From: Lunularia cruciata
Lineage: Eukaryota > Streptophyta > Marchantiopsida > Lunulariales > Lunulariaceae
DNA length: 64,000 nt
Direction of reading: 5' to 3'
NCBI GenBank assembly: GCA_948567375.1
Contig: OX419762.1
Coordinates: forward strand, 40,219,034 to 40,283,033
Shown: positions 49,401 to 60,230 of the stretch, piece by piece
Position numbering within the stretch: the stretch's first letter is position 1
Layout: each line of letters begins with the position of its first letter
Translations under genes and position numbers: made by a program
Notes under the pieces: model-generated
What the model was told of the DNA's origin: nothing
Databases searched by the model: none
The model's input: the letters and a program-made list of their open reading frames with translations, nothing else

Positions 49401-49945
49401 AACTGGTAGATAAACTCGTCAACCATGTCCCACAACCACTGATTAGGCAACTGCATGTTGACATTACCATGAAGGATAACCTGGAATAGATTGCAGTAAT
49501 TATCCCAAGAGTCACACCTCTGATCCAAGCTCGGGGTAAGCAGGGCATAGGCATGACGGAACCACATCTCCTTATACAGCAAGCAGAATACATGGTCATT
49601 CTCCACGTAAGGGGCAATCAGCTCTACTGCAGGCCACGGCGTCTTCTGAAACATGCGTTCACTGAGCTTCTGGAAGGAGCCCTCATACATCTGGTGAATT
49701 TCATACACATTTTTCTCTCTGATGTGTCTGTACAAGTACACCACAAAGGATTTGACAACATCCGGAACATAGCTGCCGAGGTCTTGACCTGGCTCCGGGG
49801 GTGCAAGGTCACGAAATCCATCTCTAAACTCAGGCCTGTCGTCGTAATCTGGCTCATATGCTCCAACGACATCATCATTCCTTCCACCTCCTCCTCCTCC
49901 TCTGCTCCCTCCACCATAATCTCTGCCGTAATCGTTGTAAGACAT
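46455..49945 (-). CDS. EIF3L: Eukaryotic translation initiation factor 3 subunit L
   Basis: Cytosolic eIF3 subunit; with subunit K it forms a peripheral module of the PCI/MPN core that binds the 40S subunit. Seven exons on the minus strand: 49945-49322, 48545-48214, 47800-47470, 47267-47119, 46923-46830, 46690-46619 and 46499-46455. All introns are GT-AG; the sum is 1647 nt, or 548 aa, a normal length for plants. The N-terminus is Gly/Arg-rich (residues about 10-25), followed by the conserved PDVVKSFVVYLYRHIREKNV block, then VWNVYGVLNYLQ across the exon 1-2 join, YACPKFITPS in exon 3, DEPTVR at the end of exon 4, and an end in SDLERVQIE. The PCI region lies in the C-terminal half. The start is the first ATG of the frame, preceded by a GA-rich leader. 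Its position downstream of PYRD in the same orientation implies no functional link. Intron 1 carries a perfect inverted repeat (49189-49266). Confidence 0.97.
49189..49266. repeat. Perfect 29-bp inverted repeat in EIF3L intron 1
   Basis: The left arm 49189-49217 and right arm 49238-49266 are exact reverse complements ('tagattttgttaactcgtga...' versus '...tcacgagttaacaaaatcta'), separated by 20 bp. The loop contains a partial further copy of the arm (tcgtgacaaaatct). Two more 'taactcgt' words lie just outside at 49168-49185. It lies 56 nt inside the intron from the 5' splice site. Confidence 0.95.
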
Positions 49946-51580
49946 TCTCGCTCCTAGCTCTCCTCCTCTGCAGCTCCCGAGCGAGCGAACTTACGAGCCA
50001 AGGAACTATTTCGCCCCTCCACCTCAGTGGAAAGGCTGGAAGCCTGGTCGATTACCTCTTCTGCCTTCTGTACCGAAGGACAGTACAAAGGCGTCGGAAC
50101 CCGCTGCCTCCGGGGTGAGGAACAGCAGTTCTGCCTACGGTTCAGTAAGTGGACTGACGAACCGTGAAAGCTTCCGCTTGCAGGGAACAGGTGTCGAAGC
50201 CCGAGAGATTTAAAATCCGGCCTTCTTGTGCATCCTCCGTTCTTGACACTTCGGAATTTGTATCGAATAAGTTTGTACCGAAAGTGTTTTGCCTCGATAT
50301 TTGTTTAATTCTCCACTTTGAAGGACATTTTCCTCTGACGCCCCTGATTCAAAACCGTATGTACTAAATGCCTTTTTTATGTTAGAAATTGTACATTTCT
50401 ACTCCCTCCGTTCCATAAAAGGTGTCTCCTTCCCACAAATCGTAATAATTTGCAGAAAGGACATAGATTCGATACCCCAGAATCATTTGATATGCCAGAC
50501 GGTGTCTTACAGGAAGTCTAAACCGCCCAATCCGCTTCTTTCTCTTGGAGAGGATCAATTCTGTTTCCATTCTTGAAGACTCTAAATTAAAAAGGGCCTA
50601 CAAGACATACAAGTATTTTCCGCAGTTATTTGCATAAAAGTATCCGTGATGTGGGCAGTGGACCACATTATCAAACTACTGAACTCGGAGGTTAAACAGT
50701 GATGTAAACTGCAAAGATTAGAAACTCTCTATGGTCGGCAGCAAAATTACGATGCACCGAAACAATTCCTGTTGTGGACGACGTCCAAGCTCGATTTTTA
50801 TGCATCCACACTGCAAATACGTACTTCAAGTAAGTCCATTTATTGTGATAAAAGTTGAACACAGGCTAATCAAATTGGGCTTTTCTTCCTGATGGTCCAC
50901 CGAAGTCGAGTGGTGTGAAAGTTTGACTGCTGTCCCAGACGTTGCGGATGTTCAAACATTCTCCTCACATCCTCCGTGCAGGTTTATACATTAGCTATTC
51001 GTAATCCATAGGTTAGAAGACGTTGTGGTCCTCGATACAGAGACAACATATCGCTTTTACTAACGTAAGCACCATCTGAAGAATATTTAGGGTGCCAGTG
51101 CAAGTTCTTCCCGCTGAAACCAGAGGTTTCTTGCCACTTTAATTTTTGATCATGTGTGCGACGAAGTAAGCTCTAGTGACTGTCTTTTGTACTCATCAGC
51201 AAGGTGCTTCTCACGGTGCGCTTCAATTATGACAAGGTCGACTAGTAGGACACCGGCTTAGAATTTGGCCATCTTATGAAGCGCGCTTCCTGAAGCTCCT
51301 CGAGGCAGACATTATCTGGAGCTTGTCAAAAGTTTGAACTGATCAAATTCAAAGAATACATAGTGATTCTACTATACTGACTTTCAGTGTCAGAAGAATT
51401 CACTTGCAAAGAAGCGGACATAAATCAACCAGAAGTTCAGTCACAGTCTTGACAACTCCAGAAAGGATCTCATGAAGGCAAGGCTAGCTTCTCCTTAGCA
51501 AACTATGTTTTATATAATCTTTATACTGGAAGCAAGGCGACGACAGATTTGTATAAGATTACCGGAGCCGCTCTTTGTTT
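49946..51580. other. Intergenic region between PYRD and EIF3L
   Basis: Contains the EIF3L promoter and 5' UTR (near 49946-50300) and the 3' UTR of PYRD (near 51580). Open frames at 50164-50576 on either strand lack motifs. I see no further exon, tRNA or TATA box that I can defend. Confidence 0.5.
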
Positions 51581-54048
51581 CTAGGAAGAAGATCTGGGGA
51601 GGTAGCCTTCCACGATCACATCTCCTCCACAAACTTTTGTTGTGATCCGGTCCAGCTTTAGTACTTCCTTTTCTAGCTGGAAACCAGATCTTAAAGTCTT
51701 ATTACCTACAATAACTGGTGATATGACCGCAACAAGCTTTTGAGGACCCTGTTCAGAGAATGATAATGGACCTAAGTAGTCCTCAAGATCAGAGACTGTG
51801 GAATCTAGTAGAGCTGAGTTAAAGCCCTTGTGATAAAGCAAGTCTAGAACAGAATCCAGGTTCAACTCGTTCATGGCCACTACATCAACACCCCTTGACC
51901 TAAGTGTCGATTCTATCGATTCTCCACTCTGCTTACTGCTTGTCTCCATGTCCTTCACTATAGCATCTGCGTCCGTAACTACGAGCGTGGGAGACAACGA
52001 AGTATTAAAGACATGAAAATCCAAAGGCAGATCTAGAGATCTTGCAATGACTACTCTAAGAGGTTGCTTTGCTCCAGCTTCAGAAGAAAGCAAACTTGGA
52101 TTATCACGAATACATGTATCTGTAACAATAACCGCATCATGTTCTTGAAGAAGAAGGCTATATTGGCTTCCTGCTTCTGCTGTACGCTGACTCCCGAGCA
52201 CTGCACCATCCAGTGACAGAGTATATCTGCGGTTTGTAGATAAATAGTAGAGTGAGAAAGCTAGCCACCACAAAGTAATGCTGCACAAAAATGAATCTGG
52301 AGATAAAAGCAATTGTCCGCAGAAAATGTCCGCCCGATACTCTCTGGATACTACAGGAACTCAGAGATTGAGGAAAGCGCAGCAACCACCATGGGGGGCG
52401 GGGGGGGGATGGCAATCTACTTCAAGTTATAAGGAATCGAAAGGACCCCAGAGCATTTCGACGACAATCTGGGTGAAAGAAATCAGAGGGGTGTTTGGGA
52501 ATGCTTTGAAGCAAAGTTGATTACCTCAGAGTTACGAATGGCTTCTTGGTAACAATTCTGTGAAAGAATGTTTCGGCAGTCGCCTGGCAAAGCGCCTGCT
52601 CGACTCCTACGACAACGTTTATACCTCCTTTCCGTAAGGTTTGCACGCCTTGTCCACCTACCAATGGGTTCGGGTCGACTGTGCCTACCACCACTCTACT
52701 GACTCCTGCACGAACTAAAGCCTGACTGCAGGGCGGCGTCCGTCCTGTGTGATTGCATGGCTCTAGACTAACATACGCAGTTGCACCTTGTGCCTTCTTG
52801 CCGGCCTCCCTCAATGCGAAAACCTAAGAGGTTAAGCAGAATAGATATCAGTCAGCGTTGGTTTTGTGTATGGAACCAAAATTGTCAAAACATGTCTCAA
52901 AGCACAGCCTCCTGTTAGAATTTCTTATAGTAGTGAACTTCTGCATCGCCCGCATAATTTCTGGTCCTGATTCCATTGAAGTTGAGCACAGGCTACGTTC
53001 TCTGCTCGAGAAGTTGACTAAGTTTATCGCTGCTCGTATGGGCAGGCAGGCTAGACAGGTATTTGTTAGCCTGAATCTCTGTGCGTGCAAGTCGAATAAA
53101 CACTACATTGTCCTCAAAGATATCCAATTGTATCACTATTTGCCGCTCATTTTATGGTAACATCTCAGTTTCCTTGTCCCTGGGTAGCTTATTACAGGTT
53201 CTAATGTGGACTTTAAACATCTACGGGTGGTCCAAAAGTGTTCAACGATATTCTTCTTTTGTAAACATGCAAAGTTCATCAAAGATGACATCAAACAGAG
53301 AAATATCCTTCCATGAGCAAACCTCAATTCACCAATTATAAAAACTGTGAAGACAGAGAGACAATAGGTTTTGATAGTTTATAAAATCGGTGACAGGTTG
53401 AAGAAAGAATAGCACCTCGGCATGCGGCTCCCCTGCTTTAGGATGGAATCCACGGCCTATAATCTCTCCGTTTTTAACAATGACACAGCCAACCATGGGG
53501 TTGGGTGAGGTGTGCCCAACTGCCTTTCTCGCAAGCTGCACTGCCATCCTCATGTATTCTGCATCTTGAAGGGTCGCTCCTTCAGGCAAATCTTTCGAGT
53601 CCTCCTCAATTGTGGTGTCTACAGAAAAAGAAAAGTTTCCTACTTTAGATGGATTCGTCCTCAATCTGCGCACAGAATTAACCCCTGCAGAATATTCAGG
53701 TGTCGAATAGGAGCTGATGTCATTATTGGAACGAAATTTTCCCCGTCCATAATTCATTCCAGAATAGAATGTGGCGTGCTCCGAATCAGAAAGAACTCTA
53801 CAACGGAGAGCCGAAACTGGAAATTCACCAACAGAGAACCTGCATTCTAACCTCTTCAGGTTTCTGCGGCCACATCGAGAGCTGGCTATATCTTCCCTCG
53901 TATGAAGTTCAAATTCTAATCTACTGGTCCATTTTGGACCAGCCACCACGTTTGCAGGGTTCCCAGGCTTCCCACAGTTCCTTGATACTGGCTGCTTGGG
54001 GTCGAGAATTCTCGATGCTCCAGCTACATCAACACACACTCGAAGCAT
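51581..54048 (-). CDS. PYRD: Riboflavin biosynthesis deaminase PYRD (plastid)
   Basis: Deaminates diaminohydroxyphosphoribosylaminopyrimidine, the second step of riboflavin synthesis; the plant enzyme acts in plastids. Three exons on the minus strand: 54048-53416, 52823-52525 and 52226-51581. Introns are GT-AG; 1578 nt, or 525 aa. Residues 1 to about 160 are a poorly conserved leader, presumably including a transit peptide. The deaminase domain follows: [13 protein letters not shown], then the zinc site H209-A-E211 at the exon 1 end, and [12 protein letters not shown] with C234 and C243. From about residue 311 comes a RibD reductase-like domain (YTLSLDG, then [10 protein letters not shown]) ending in [10 protein letters not shown]. 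As in Arabidopsis PYRD, this domain has lost most of the canonical reductase motif, so I infer deaminase activity only. The start is the first in-frame ATG after an upstream TAA; an upstream exon cannot be excluded. Confidence 0.93.
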
Positions 54049-54185
54049 TGATAGAACGAGCTCTTCCAAATTGACTTGATTTTCCCTCGTTTGAAATTAC
54101 AGTCCGGCACTAACCACTTCAAATTGCTCCAATTCTACTCCGTCGAGCAACGACGTCAACAGCTCGAATGATCACGATTTCCTCA

Positions 54186-54503
54186 TCAGCAGTAGACGCT
54201 GCGCACAGAGAACGACTTCACGAGAATAGATCCGAGGAAAAAGAGTCTAGACAGAGTTGCTGGGATTATACCCGAACAAACGACATATACCATAGCCCTT
54301 GATTGAGTCGTGGCCCCTAGCGGGCCGTCGATGATGAGGTCAAGGTTTAGGCCACTATTATTATTCACGAACCCGATACTAGGAAGCTGGTACATATTGC
54401 TCACCACAGATGCAAACGGAAAAGATTGTATTGTACTTGTTGGGTAAGAGATTAAACCGGCGTAGGTGAGGCCTTTCTGGCTGTGAAGGAACCGGTTAAG
54501 CAT
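54186..54503 (-). CDS. Unrecognised open frame upstream of PYRD
   Basis: A 105-codon frame starting with ATG and ending with TGA, 138 bp upstream of the PYRD start on the same strand. It contains hydrophobic stretches (near residues 75-95: MVYVVCSGIIPATL..LFFLGSILV) that could be a membrane segment. I do not recognise a family. Possible donor sites (gtgagc, gtataa) occur inside, so it might also be an upstream exon or leader of the PYRD transcript, or chance. Confidence 0.25.
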   Translation of the reverse strand: MLNRFLHSQKGLTYAGLISYPTSTIQSFPFASVVSNMYQLPSIGFVNNNSGLNLDLIIDGPLGATTQSRAMVYVVCSGIIPATLSRLFFLGSILVKSFSVRSVYC

Positions 54504-55025
54504 ATAGGGTCAACACCATAATCGTATAAGGTAATACTCCACAAATACTCGAGCCGTCAGATATTTGGAAACTTGAAAAAATCCGTGAATTATGATCAAT
54601 CGGGTGTACTATATCGGCCAGCTGTAAAAGAGGGCACTAAAGTTGTGATGCTGAGATGGCTGGACTGCAATGTTGCCTTCTCCTACGTCGACGACGAAGA
54701 ACTCCATGCAACCGTAGTACTGCATCAGTAGATTACACTTGAGAAGAGGTTAGAACGAAGACCAAAGAGGGAAGGGTCGACCCAAAAAGGAGCTGAAAAA
54801 TATCCTTTGCCGGAGCCACGGCTGTGGCTGTCGCTCCCACCACGGTCTTTATGTTCTATAAGGTTAAAACTTAATGTGGGCAGCCACCCGTATCCGAGTT
54901 GCAAACACGAAGTGATGTGCAAATCTTCTTATTGTCTCGTGCCTTTGGCACCCATACGCACCTAGTGCGAATGTAGTGCGCGTGTTCGCGGAAGGAGAGG
55001 TGTATAGCACTCGAGAGTGGGAAAA
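54504..55025. other. Short spacer before non-LTR copy B
   Basis: No coding feature recognised. Base composition resembles gene island 2 up to about 54.95 kb. The non-LTR element begins at 'ggctaccgcgtag' (55026). Confidence 0.5.
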
Positions 55026-55166
55026 GGCTACCGCGTAGGAAGAACGAAGGATGGGAAGACCCCATCAAGCCATACAAGGGAGAGAGAAAAAGAAAAAAAG
55101 GTAACATGAGGCTAAGCCCCAATAGAGTCTATATGAGAAATTTGCACTATTGCACCTAAGATATAC

Positions 55167-55234
55167 GTGCCATGCAAGTCGTACGGTCTACACACAACTG
55201 GTGCCATGCAAGTCGGACGGTCTACACACAACTG
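55167..55234. repeat. 34-bp tandem duplication in 3' UTR of copy B
   Basis: 55167-55200 and 55201-55234 are identical except at one base ('gtgccatgcaagtcg' + t/g + 'acggtctacacacaactg'). Copies A and C have a single unit, so the duplication is private to copy B and recent. Confidence 0.95.
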
Positions 55235-55333
55235 GAGCATCCGAAGAAACATCACCTAATGTGATTGCTCTCCTATGGATTGCACTAGCCACCGCACTCT
55301 ATAGAGCAATGGACACATGCGGTCTAAAATATA

Positions 55334-55960
55334 CTACAAAGTATGAGAGTGAGAATGATACCCCTTATACCTAACATGATAAGCTCTTGTGCACTCCTTG
55401 ACAAATGTGTCAAATGCCTGGTCTATAGCTCCATATAACTCCAAGGCTAGAGGAACAAAGAGGTGACCTCGCTGCATGCCCCTATACTTGGAGACCTTGC
55501 GACCTGCTGTTGCACTCACTGCCCATCCAAGGGGATGGGTAATCACTCCCTCTGAAATTGTATCCCGCGTAGGGTCTGTAACCACGACATCCGCTACTGT
55601 CACCTAATCATCTCGGACCAAATATAAGTCTGCCCTGACACATGTAGTCTGCAAAGCATACGAACGCTCCCTCCAAGCCAAGTATCCATTCTCTCGTGCC
55701 ATAGCAAACACTATGTCCCTAATGGCATCATGGATAGCTATCCTCTGTCCTCCAAAAGGACACCATGTCATGTGGACCGCTGCTGCATCTAGTGTAGGAC
55801 CACACTCACAAGTGAGTAATGAAGATGCAGATGGGTGGACCAAACCTAGACAAAACCTCATCGTTGTAGAGAAAGTAGCGAGTGCGAGTTTGAATGCCCT
55901 AATTGAAAGCACGGTCAAGCTAGGATCCAATAGCCTGCATCCTTGCTGGAGCAAGAGCAA
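55334..55960 (-). pseudogene. C-terminal zinc finger and endonuclease-like domain, copy B
   Basis: The frame 55960-55604 has LTCECGPTLDAAAVHMTWCPFGG..IAIHDAIRD, a CxC...HxxxC finger followed by the HD.IRD helix, then YLAWRERSY and ADLYLV. The next frame (55603-55334) continues ADVVVTDP, KVSKYRGM and GHLFVPLALELYGA, which fits a restriction-like endonuclease. A stop separates the frames. Confidence 0.65.
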
Positions 55961-56525
55961 AGACGTGCTCTAGTAGCCTGAGGAATGGATGAGTAGACTA
56001 AGAGAGAATGTAGCATATGCTCACATTGTTGCTCAATCAAGGAAGATTGTAAACCTCTAGTCCAATCTAACAATAGTGAAGCAAAAGGTGGAAAATCCTC
56101 TTGTGCTCGTGGGAATAAACTATCTTTGGTCTGCCGCAATAACACCTAGAGAGAAAAAGATCCTCCTTCCACCTCTATCACATAAATCTCCCAAACCGGC
56201 CTATTAGCAACCACAAAACTAGAGGAAAGTAGGGGTGCCGAGAGAGCCCGACTACCCAAAAATGCTATAGGTGCCGTCTCCTCCATAGATAGCGAGCCAA
56301 CCCCACCACATGAGATTGGCAAGGCCATCTATCTATGTGCCAAATCCCATATCACACACTCAAAAGTCCTTGGTCCAATAATATCACCAAAGACTCCCAT
56401 AATCCTCCTATCAAATGCTCTCAGATGTGAAATGAAGGACGATGAGGGAGATACTGTGCGGATGAGGTAGGATGGTCGACGAGCAATACTGAAGGAGAGT
56501 ATACCAAATGCCACCTACGGATCTC

Positions 56526-57026
56526 CTAGTAACGGAAGGTCATCCACATGGAGACATCCTCTACAAGGGCAACGTCTAAGAAGCATGTGACAAAATCCTC
56601 CAATTCTACTAGCACTCCAAGAACCCGAAGTTCATTTGTGGATATAATACACCCCTCTAGAAGCTCAAGGTTGGGAGGGATACCTAAAGAGGACAATGCC
56701 CTACACTTTGACACCTTGACTCTCAAGCCTACTAGATGTAGCTTGGTAGTCAAGTAGTCAAAGGCCTGCCTAATCTGATCTACAGGGCCTATGATGTGTG
56801 TATCATCTACCAAGGAGAGAAATACACAACTTGGCATGGCCAAAGTAGCAGATAGGAGATCTCTAATGTGAGCCATGGCAAATAAGGGCCCCCCCAAAGG
56901 ATCTCCCTGACATGTACCAACAATTGACTCCAAGATGGTGACTCCCTCTTGTGAACCACCATGCTGGTAGTAAAGGGAAGCATGAGAGCCAAAAAAAGAC
57001 CGCACAAAAGGAATGCGACTTGCCAA
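56526..57026 (-). pseudogene. Reverse transcriptase palm, copy B
   Basis: 167-codon frame with GTCQGDPLGGPLFA (the QGDP motif of non-LTR RTs), then SLVDDTHIIGP. In this group the catalytic box is usually [FL]ADDTH; here Ala is replaced by Val but both Asp remain. GLRVKVSKC follows. The part from 56577 to 56868 is missing from copy A. Confidence 0.82.
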
Positions 57027-57333
57027 GGATCCACCAGCCTTGCTAAGCTCTCAAAAGATGGATGCACGTGAGACACTATTAAAAGTGTTCTCAACATCCA
57101 CTTGTAGGACTATCCACTTTGGATGGATATCTAGGAGTGCTCTAATGGCTGGAGATATAGCCTCACATCCTCCAAGTGTAGCTACTCCAAATTGATGTGT
57201 ATTGAGGTGCTGTCAAAAGTGAGAAAATGTTGAAGGACAATGGTATGACTAACCAAATGAAAAAAGATCTCTCCAATAGCAATCAGTCTAATGCCCCCCG
57301 TGCCCTTCTCCATTGCAAGAAGTCAATTAACAC

Positions 57334-57636
57334 CTAACACCCGCTAACAAACATAGGAATGTCTCCTCTCGCTACCACTACAGCCACTTGAAACAACTTG
57401 GTAAAACCACTAGAAGGTTCATCTGCCTGGAAGCAATCTCTAAGGTGCTCATAAACCATCCCTGACAAGCCTCTTGAGGAAAGGCGAGGGGTAGTGCACA
57501 ATGCTTGTGCAATTAGCGACCTCTCAAGACATAAAGGCCGCTCAGGCTGATAATCTAGTGGTAGTCCCTCTATTGCTATAGGATGTAGTGAGCGTAGGGA
57601 AGAGATAGTCTCATCAGTAGGACTCACCATAGACAA
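57334..57636 (-). pseudogene. Reverse transcriptase N-terminal region, copy B
   Basis: Same protein region as 43597-44058 in copy A: LSGMVYEHLRDCF, then RGDIPMFVS. A frameshift near 57340 breaks the link to the GG.RPIA block. Confidence 0.72.
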
Positions 57637-57860
57637 GGATGTAGCGCTCGTGCCGCTCTACTAAACTCTCCCGCTTGACCCAATGTCCTACACCGTTGTA
57701 ATTGAGTGGACTTTGTGGTATCATGTGGTGATGCCTATCTCCTAAATCGTGTAGCCCTAACAGACTCCTCCTGAAGGGCCGCCCAATCCCCCACTTGGAA
57801 TTGATGAAATCTAGCAGCCACCTCTCTATGCCCCGCACGTCCCCCTCTAGCATAGCAAAG

Positions 57861-58860
57861 ACATCATTGAGGGAGTAAGAGTAATAGGAACCATGCTAAC
57901 TCGTCCAAGGGATCATGTGCAAAACAATCAAGTGGTAGGCAAAAAGCCCTTTTTGCCTACCACTAGCCTAGCCTAATCATGGAGTATGCGGAGTAGCCTA
58001 TGGAATAGACGTGGACATGGAAAACTAGTCTCAAATAACCCCAAAATGCAACCCGCTTGTGAAGCTGACCACTCCCACGACTCAATCGATATCCCTGGAA
58101 TAATTAACAAAGGGATAAAAGAAGCGTGCGTAATCTCGAGTCAATGTGGTCGCTTGTCTCACGTGGGCATCCCAAGTGGTCCAATCATAGTCCTTGTGCA
58201 TCCTTCCCACATGGGTCTTTATCCCTTGCAAGTAAAAGCGTCGGTGACACACCAGACATGGTGTATCTTAAGTCGCTCTAAGCGACCCCACATGGGAAGG
58301 TGTAGCCATGGCTAGCACAAAAATAATGATAGTAACACATGATGCTCCTTTCCATATCTCCCCATATCTGCAAAACCACAACCTCTCACATCCCAACTCA
58401 CATAAGAAAACAATCTCTCCAAACCCTAAAATCTATAAATTCTAATAACTTTCAATTTCCATCTCCAAAATTTTCAAACTAAATTCCCATGAAACTTAAT
58501 CATGAAAACCAAGAGATTGGAAATGAAAATTCCCGACCCATCACATCCAATGTATAATGATCACTCTAAACCCTACAAAAACTAAAAATCCTCATAACAT
58601 TCTACTCCATTGTCCATAGTCTTCAATCTAGGTACCAATGGAACCGAAATTGAAAAACAAAGAGAATCGACTATTCACTCGAGTGCTATATGCTAGAGAA
58701 CCCTCAAGAATTATAGATGTCTTCTCACGTCGCTCCCTCTCCCTCTCCTCTCCAATCTCCACACTCTCCCGCAGCCACACTCTCGTGCTAGTTGTTAAAT
58801 GTTGCACATCTACCTCTTAAGGTAGAATAACACTATCGAGAAGGGTAGATCTTTTGATTT
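57861..58860. other. 5' flank / possible 5' UTR of non-LTR copy B
   Basis: Non-coding stretch with several small inverted repeats: a perfect 16-bp hairpin at 57931-57964 and a shorter one (gtcgct-cta-agcgac) at about 58273-58287. It is GC-richer than the DNA beyond 58.85 kb. It may be the element's 5' UTR, but copy A does not reach this far, so there is no second copy for comparison. Confidence 0.4.
57931..57964. repeat. Perfect 16-bp palindrome with 2-nt loop
   Basis: AGTGGTAGGCAAAAAG (57931-57946), CC, then its exact reverse complement (57949-57964). It can form a tight hairpin in RNA or a cruciform in DNA. Confidence 0.95.
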
Positions 58861-60230
58861 CCTCTCACCTTTTATATTTAAGATGCATTAGTTCTTTATT
58901 TCTTATTTTAATATTATTTTTAATTTTTAAATTTACAAATATATATTACTGTAAATTAAAATTGTTAAGAATATGAATGATTTTCAAGATAATATTTTAT
59001 TGAATATAATTTAAAATAATTTTTTATTGTTGAAAATTATAAATAATTTACATAGTAAAACTTATATTTTTTGATTTTTCTATATTTTTATTGAAACTAT
59101 TAAAATTTTAAATGTAGATATGATATAAATATTTTTAAAATTGTGATATCAATTATATTTTTAAATTAATATCATCAATTTTTAAATAATTATAATTTAA
59201 TTAACCCTAAATCATGAATATCATTTTAAATAAGAAATTAAATTTTATACTTACTTTAGATCTCATAGATTTCATCAGAATAAGTTACGAGTGCAATTTT
59301 ATAAAATGAATGCAAATATCTTTAGAGTGTATGTAATGAGATGACTCATGAAGTTAGTTCCATTTAGCTCACTTCTACAAATTATTACCTTTCAAGTTAA
59401 TCTTTTTACCAAAATTTAGTAAATTAAATTTATGAACTCATTAAATTTCAGTGTATTTGAATTTTTATGGGTTGTCCCTTTAATTTACAATATCTATCTC
59501 ACTTTGATAGCATCTCTTTCAAATCTATATTTGAAAGATATACTATCAAGAATGATATCTATTAGATTTTAAATTTCCAAAAAAAGGTTTCAAAAATCAT
59601 TCTTTTAGTAAAATTTTGATTTGAAGAGCACCTTCAAAAACTAGATCATCTTAATTCTTGAAAAAGAAATAAATAAGTATGTTAAATCTGACAAACAATA
59701 AGTTATCTTTGTGTATCATGTAAAAGATGTTTAAAAAAAACTAGTTTTCCCTATATGAGACAGATTTTAAAAGAAATAGAAAAGTATTAAGGATTTTATG
59801 TTGTAGTACACTAATTTTGTGTACAATGTCATTCATTAAATATATTGAATCTAAAATTACCTATGTAAGATATTTTTTTTTATCTTAAAAATCATAAAAT
59901 TAATTTCCACTTTACAAATTTTCTTTATTTTTTCTTAAGAAATTTTAGAAGTATATTTCTCTGGTTTAAATTCTAAATATAATATATTTTTTTTTCTTAT
60001 GATTCAGTAATTTGTTTAATTATATAAAAAAATTAACTTAGGATCTTTTAGTAGATTCCTCCAAGGAATAATTGTGAGAACCTTTCTTATCACAAATCCT
60101 TGTTGATAGTATATAATAAGAGTTTTGTTATTAAAAATACCATTTTTTAATATGACACAATAAGTTTCTTATTACAAATTCTTATTGATTGTATATTCTA
60201 ATACAAACAAGTAAGTAATGAATAAAAGAA
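58861..60230. other. Very AT-rich non-genic DNA
   Basis: Long runs of A and T with no open frame of note and no recognised repeat. Confidence 0.55.

Larger units (their letters stand above)
55026..57860 (-). mobile_element. Non-LTR retrotransposon copy B (restriction-like endonuclease type)
   Basis: Minus-strand element. From 5' to 3': N-terminal region (57853-57614), RT fingers (57636-57334), RT palm (57026-56526), a linker (56514-56146), a C-terminal CxCx9Hx3C zinc finger (near 55810-55870) and an endonuclease-like domain (55700-55340), then a 3' UTR of about 300 bp. RT followed by a C-terminal zinc finger and a DV.VTDP...K..KY.....GH.FVPLALE.YG region is the arrangement of R2-like elements with a restriction-like endonuclease. 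Several stops and frameshifts make it inactive. A GC-richer stretch up to about 58.3 kb may be its 5' UTR. It preserves, uninterrupted, the site into which chromovirus 2 inserted in copy A (56035-56045). Confidence 0.8.

Noticed and set aside
54049-54069. Upstream extension of the PYRD start
   Set aside because: The codon at 54069 is TTG and an in-frame TAA lies a little further upstream; the first ATG is at 54048.
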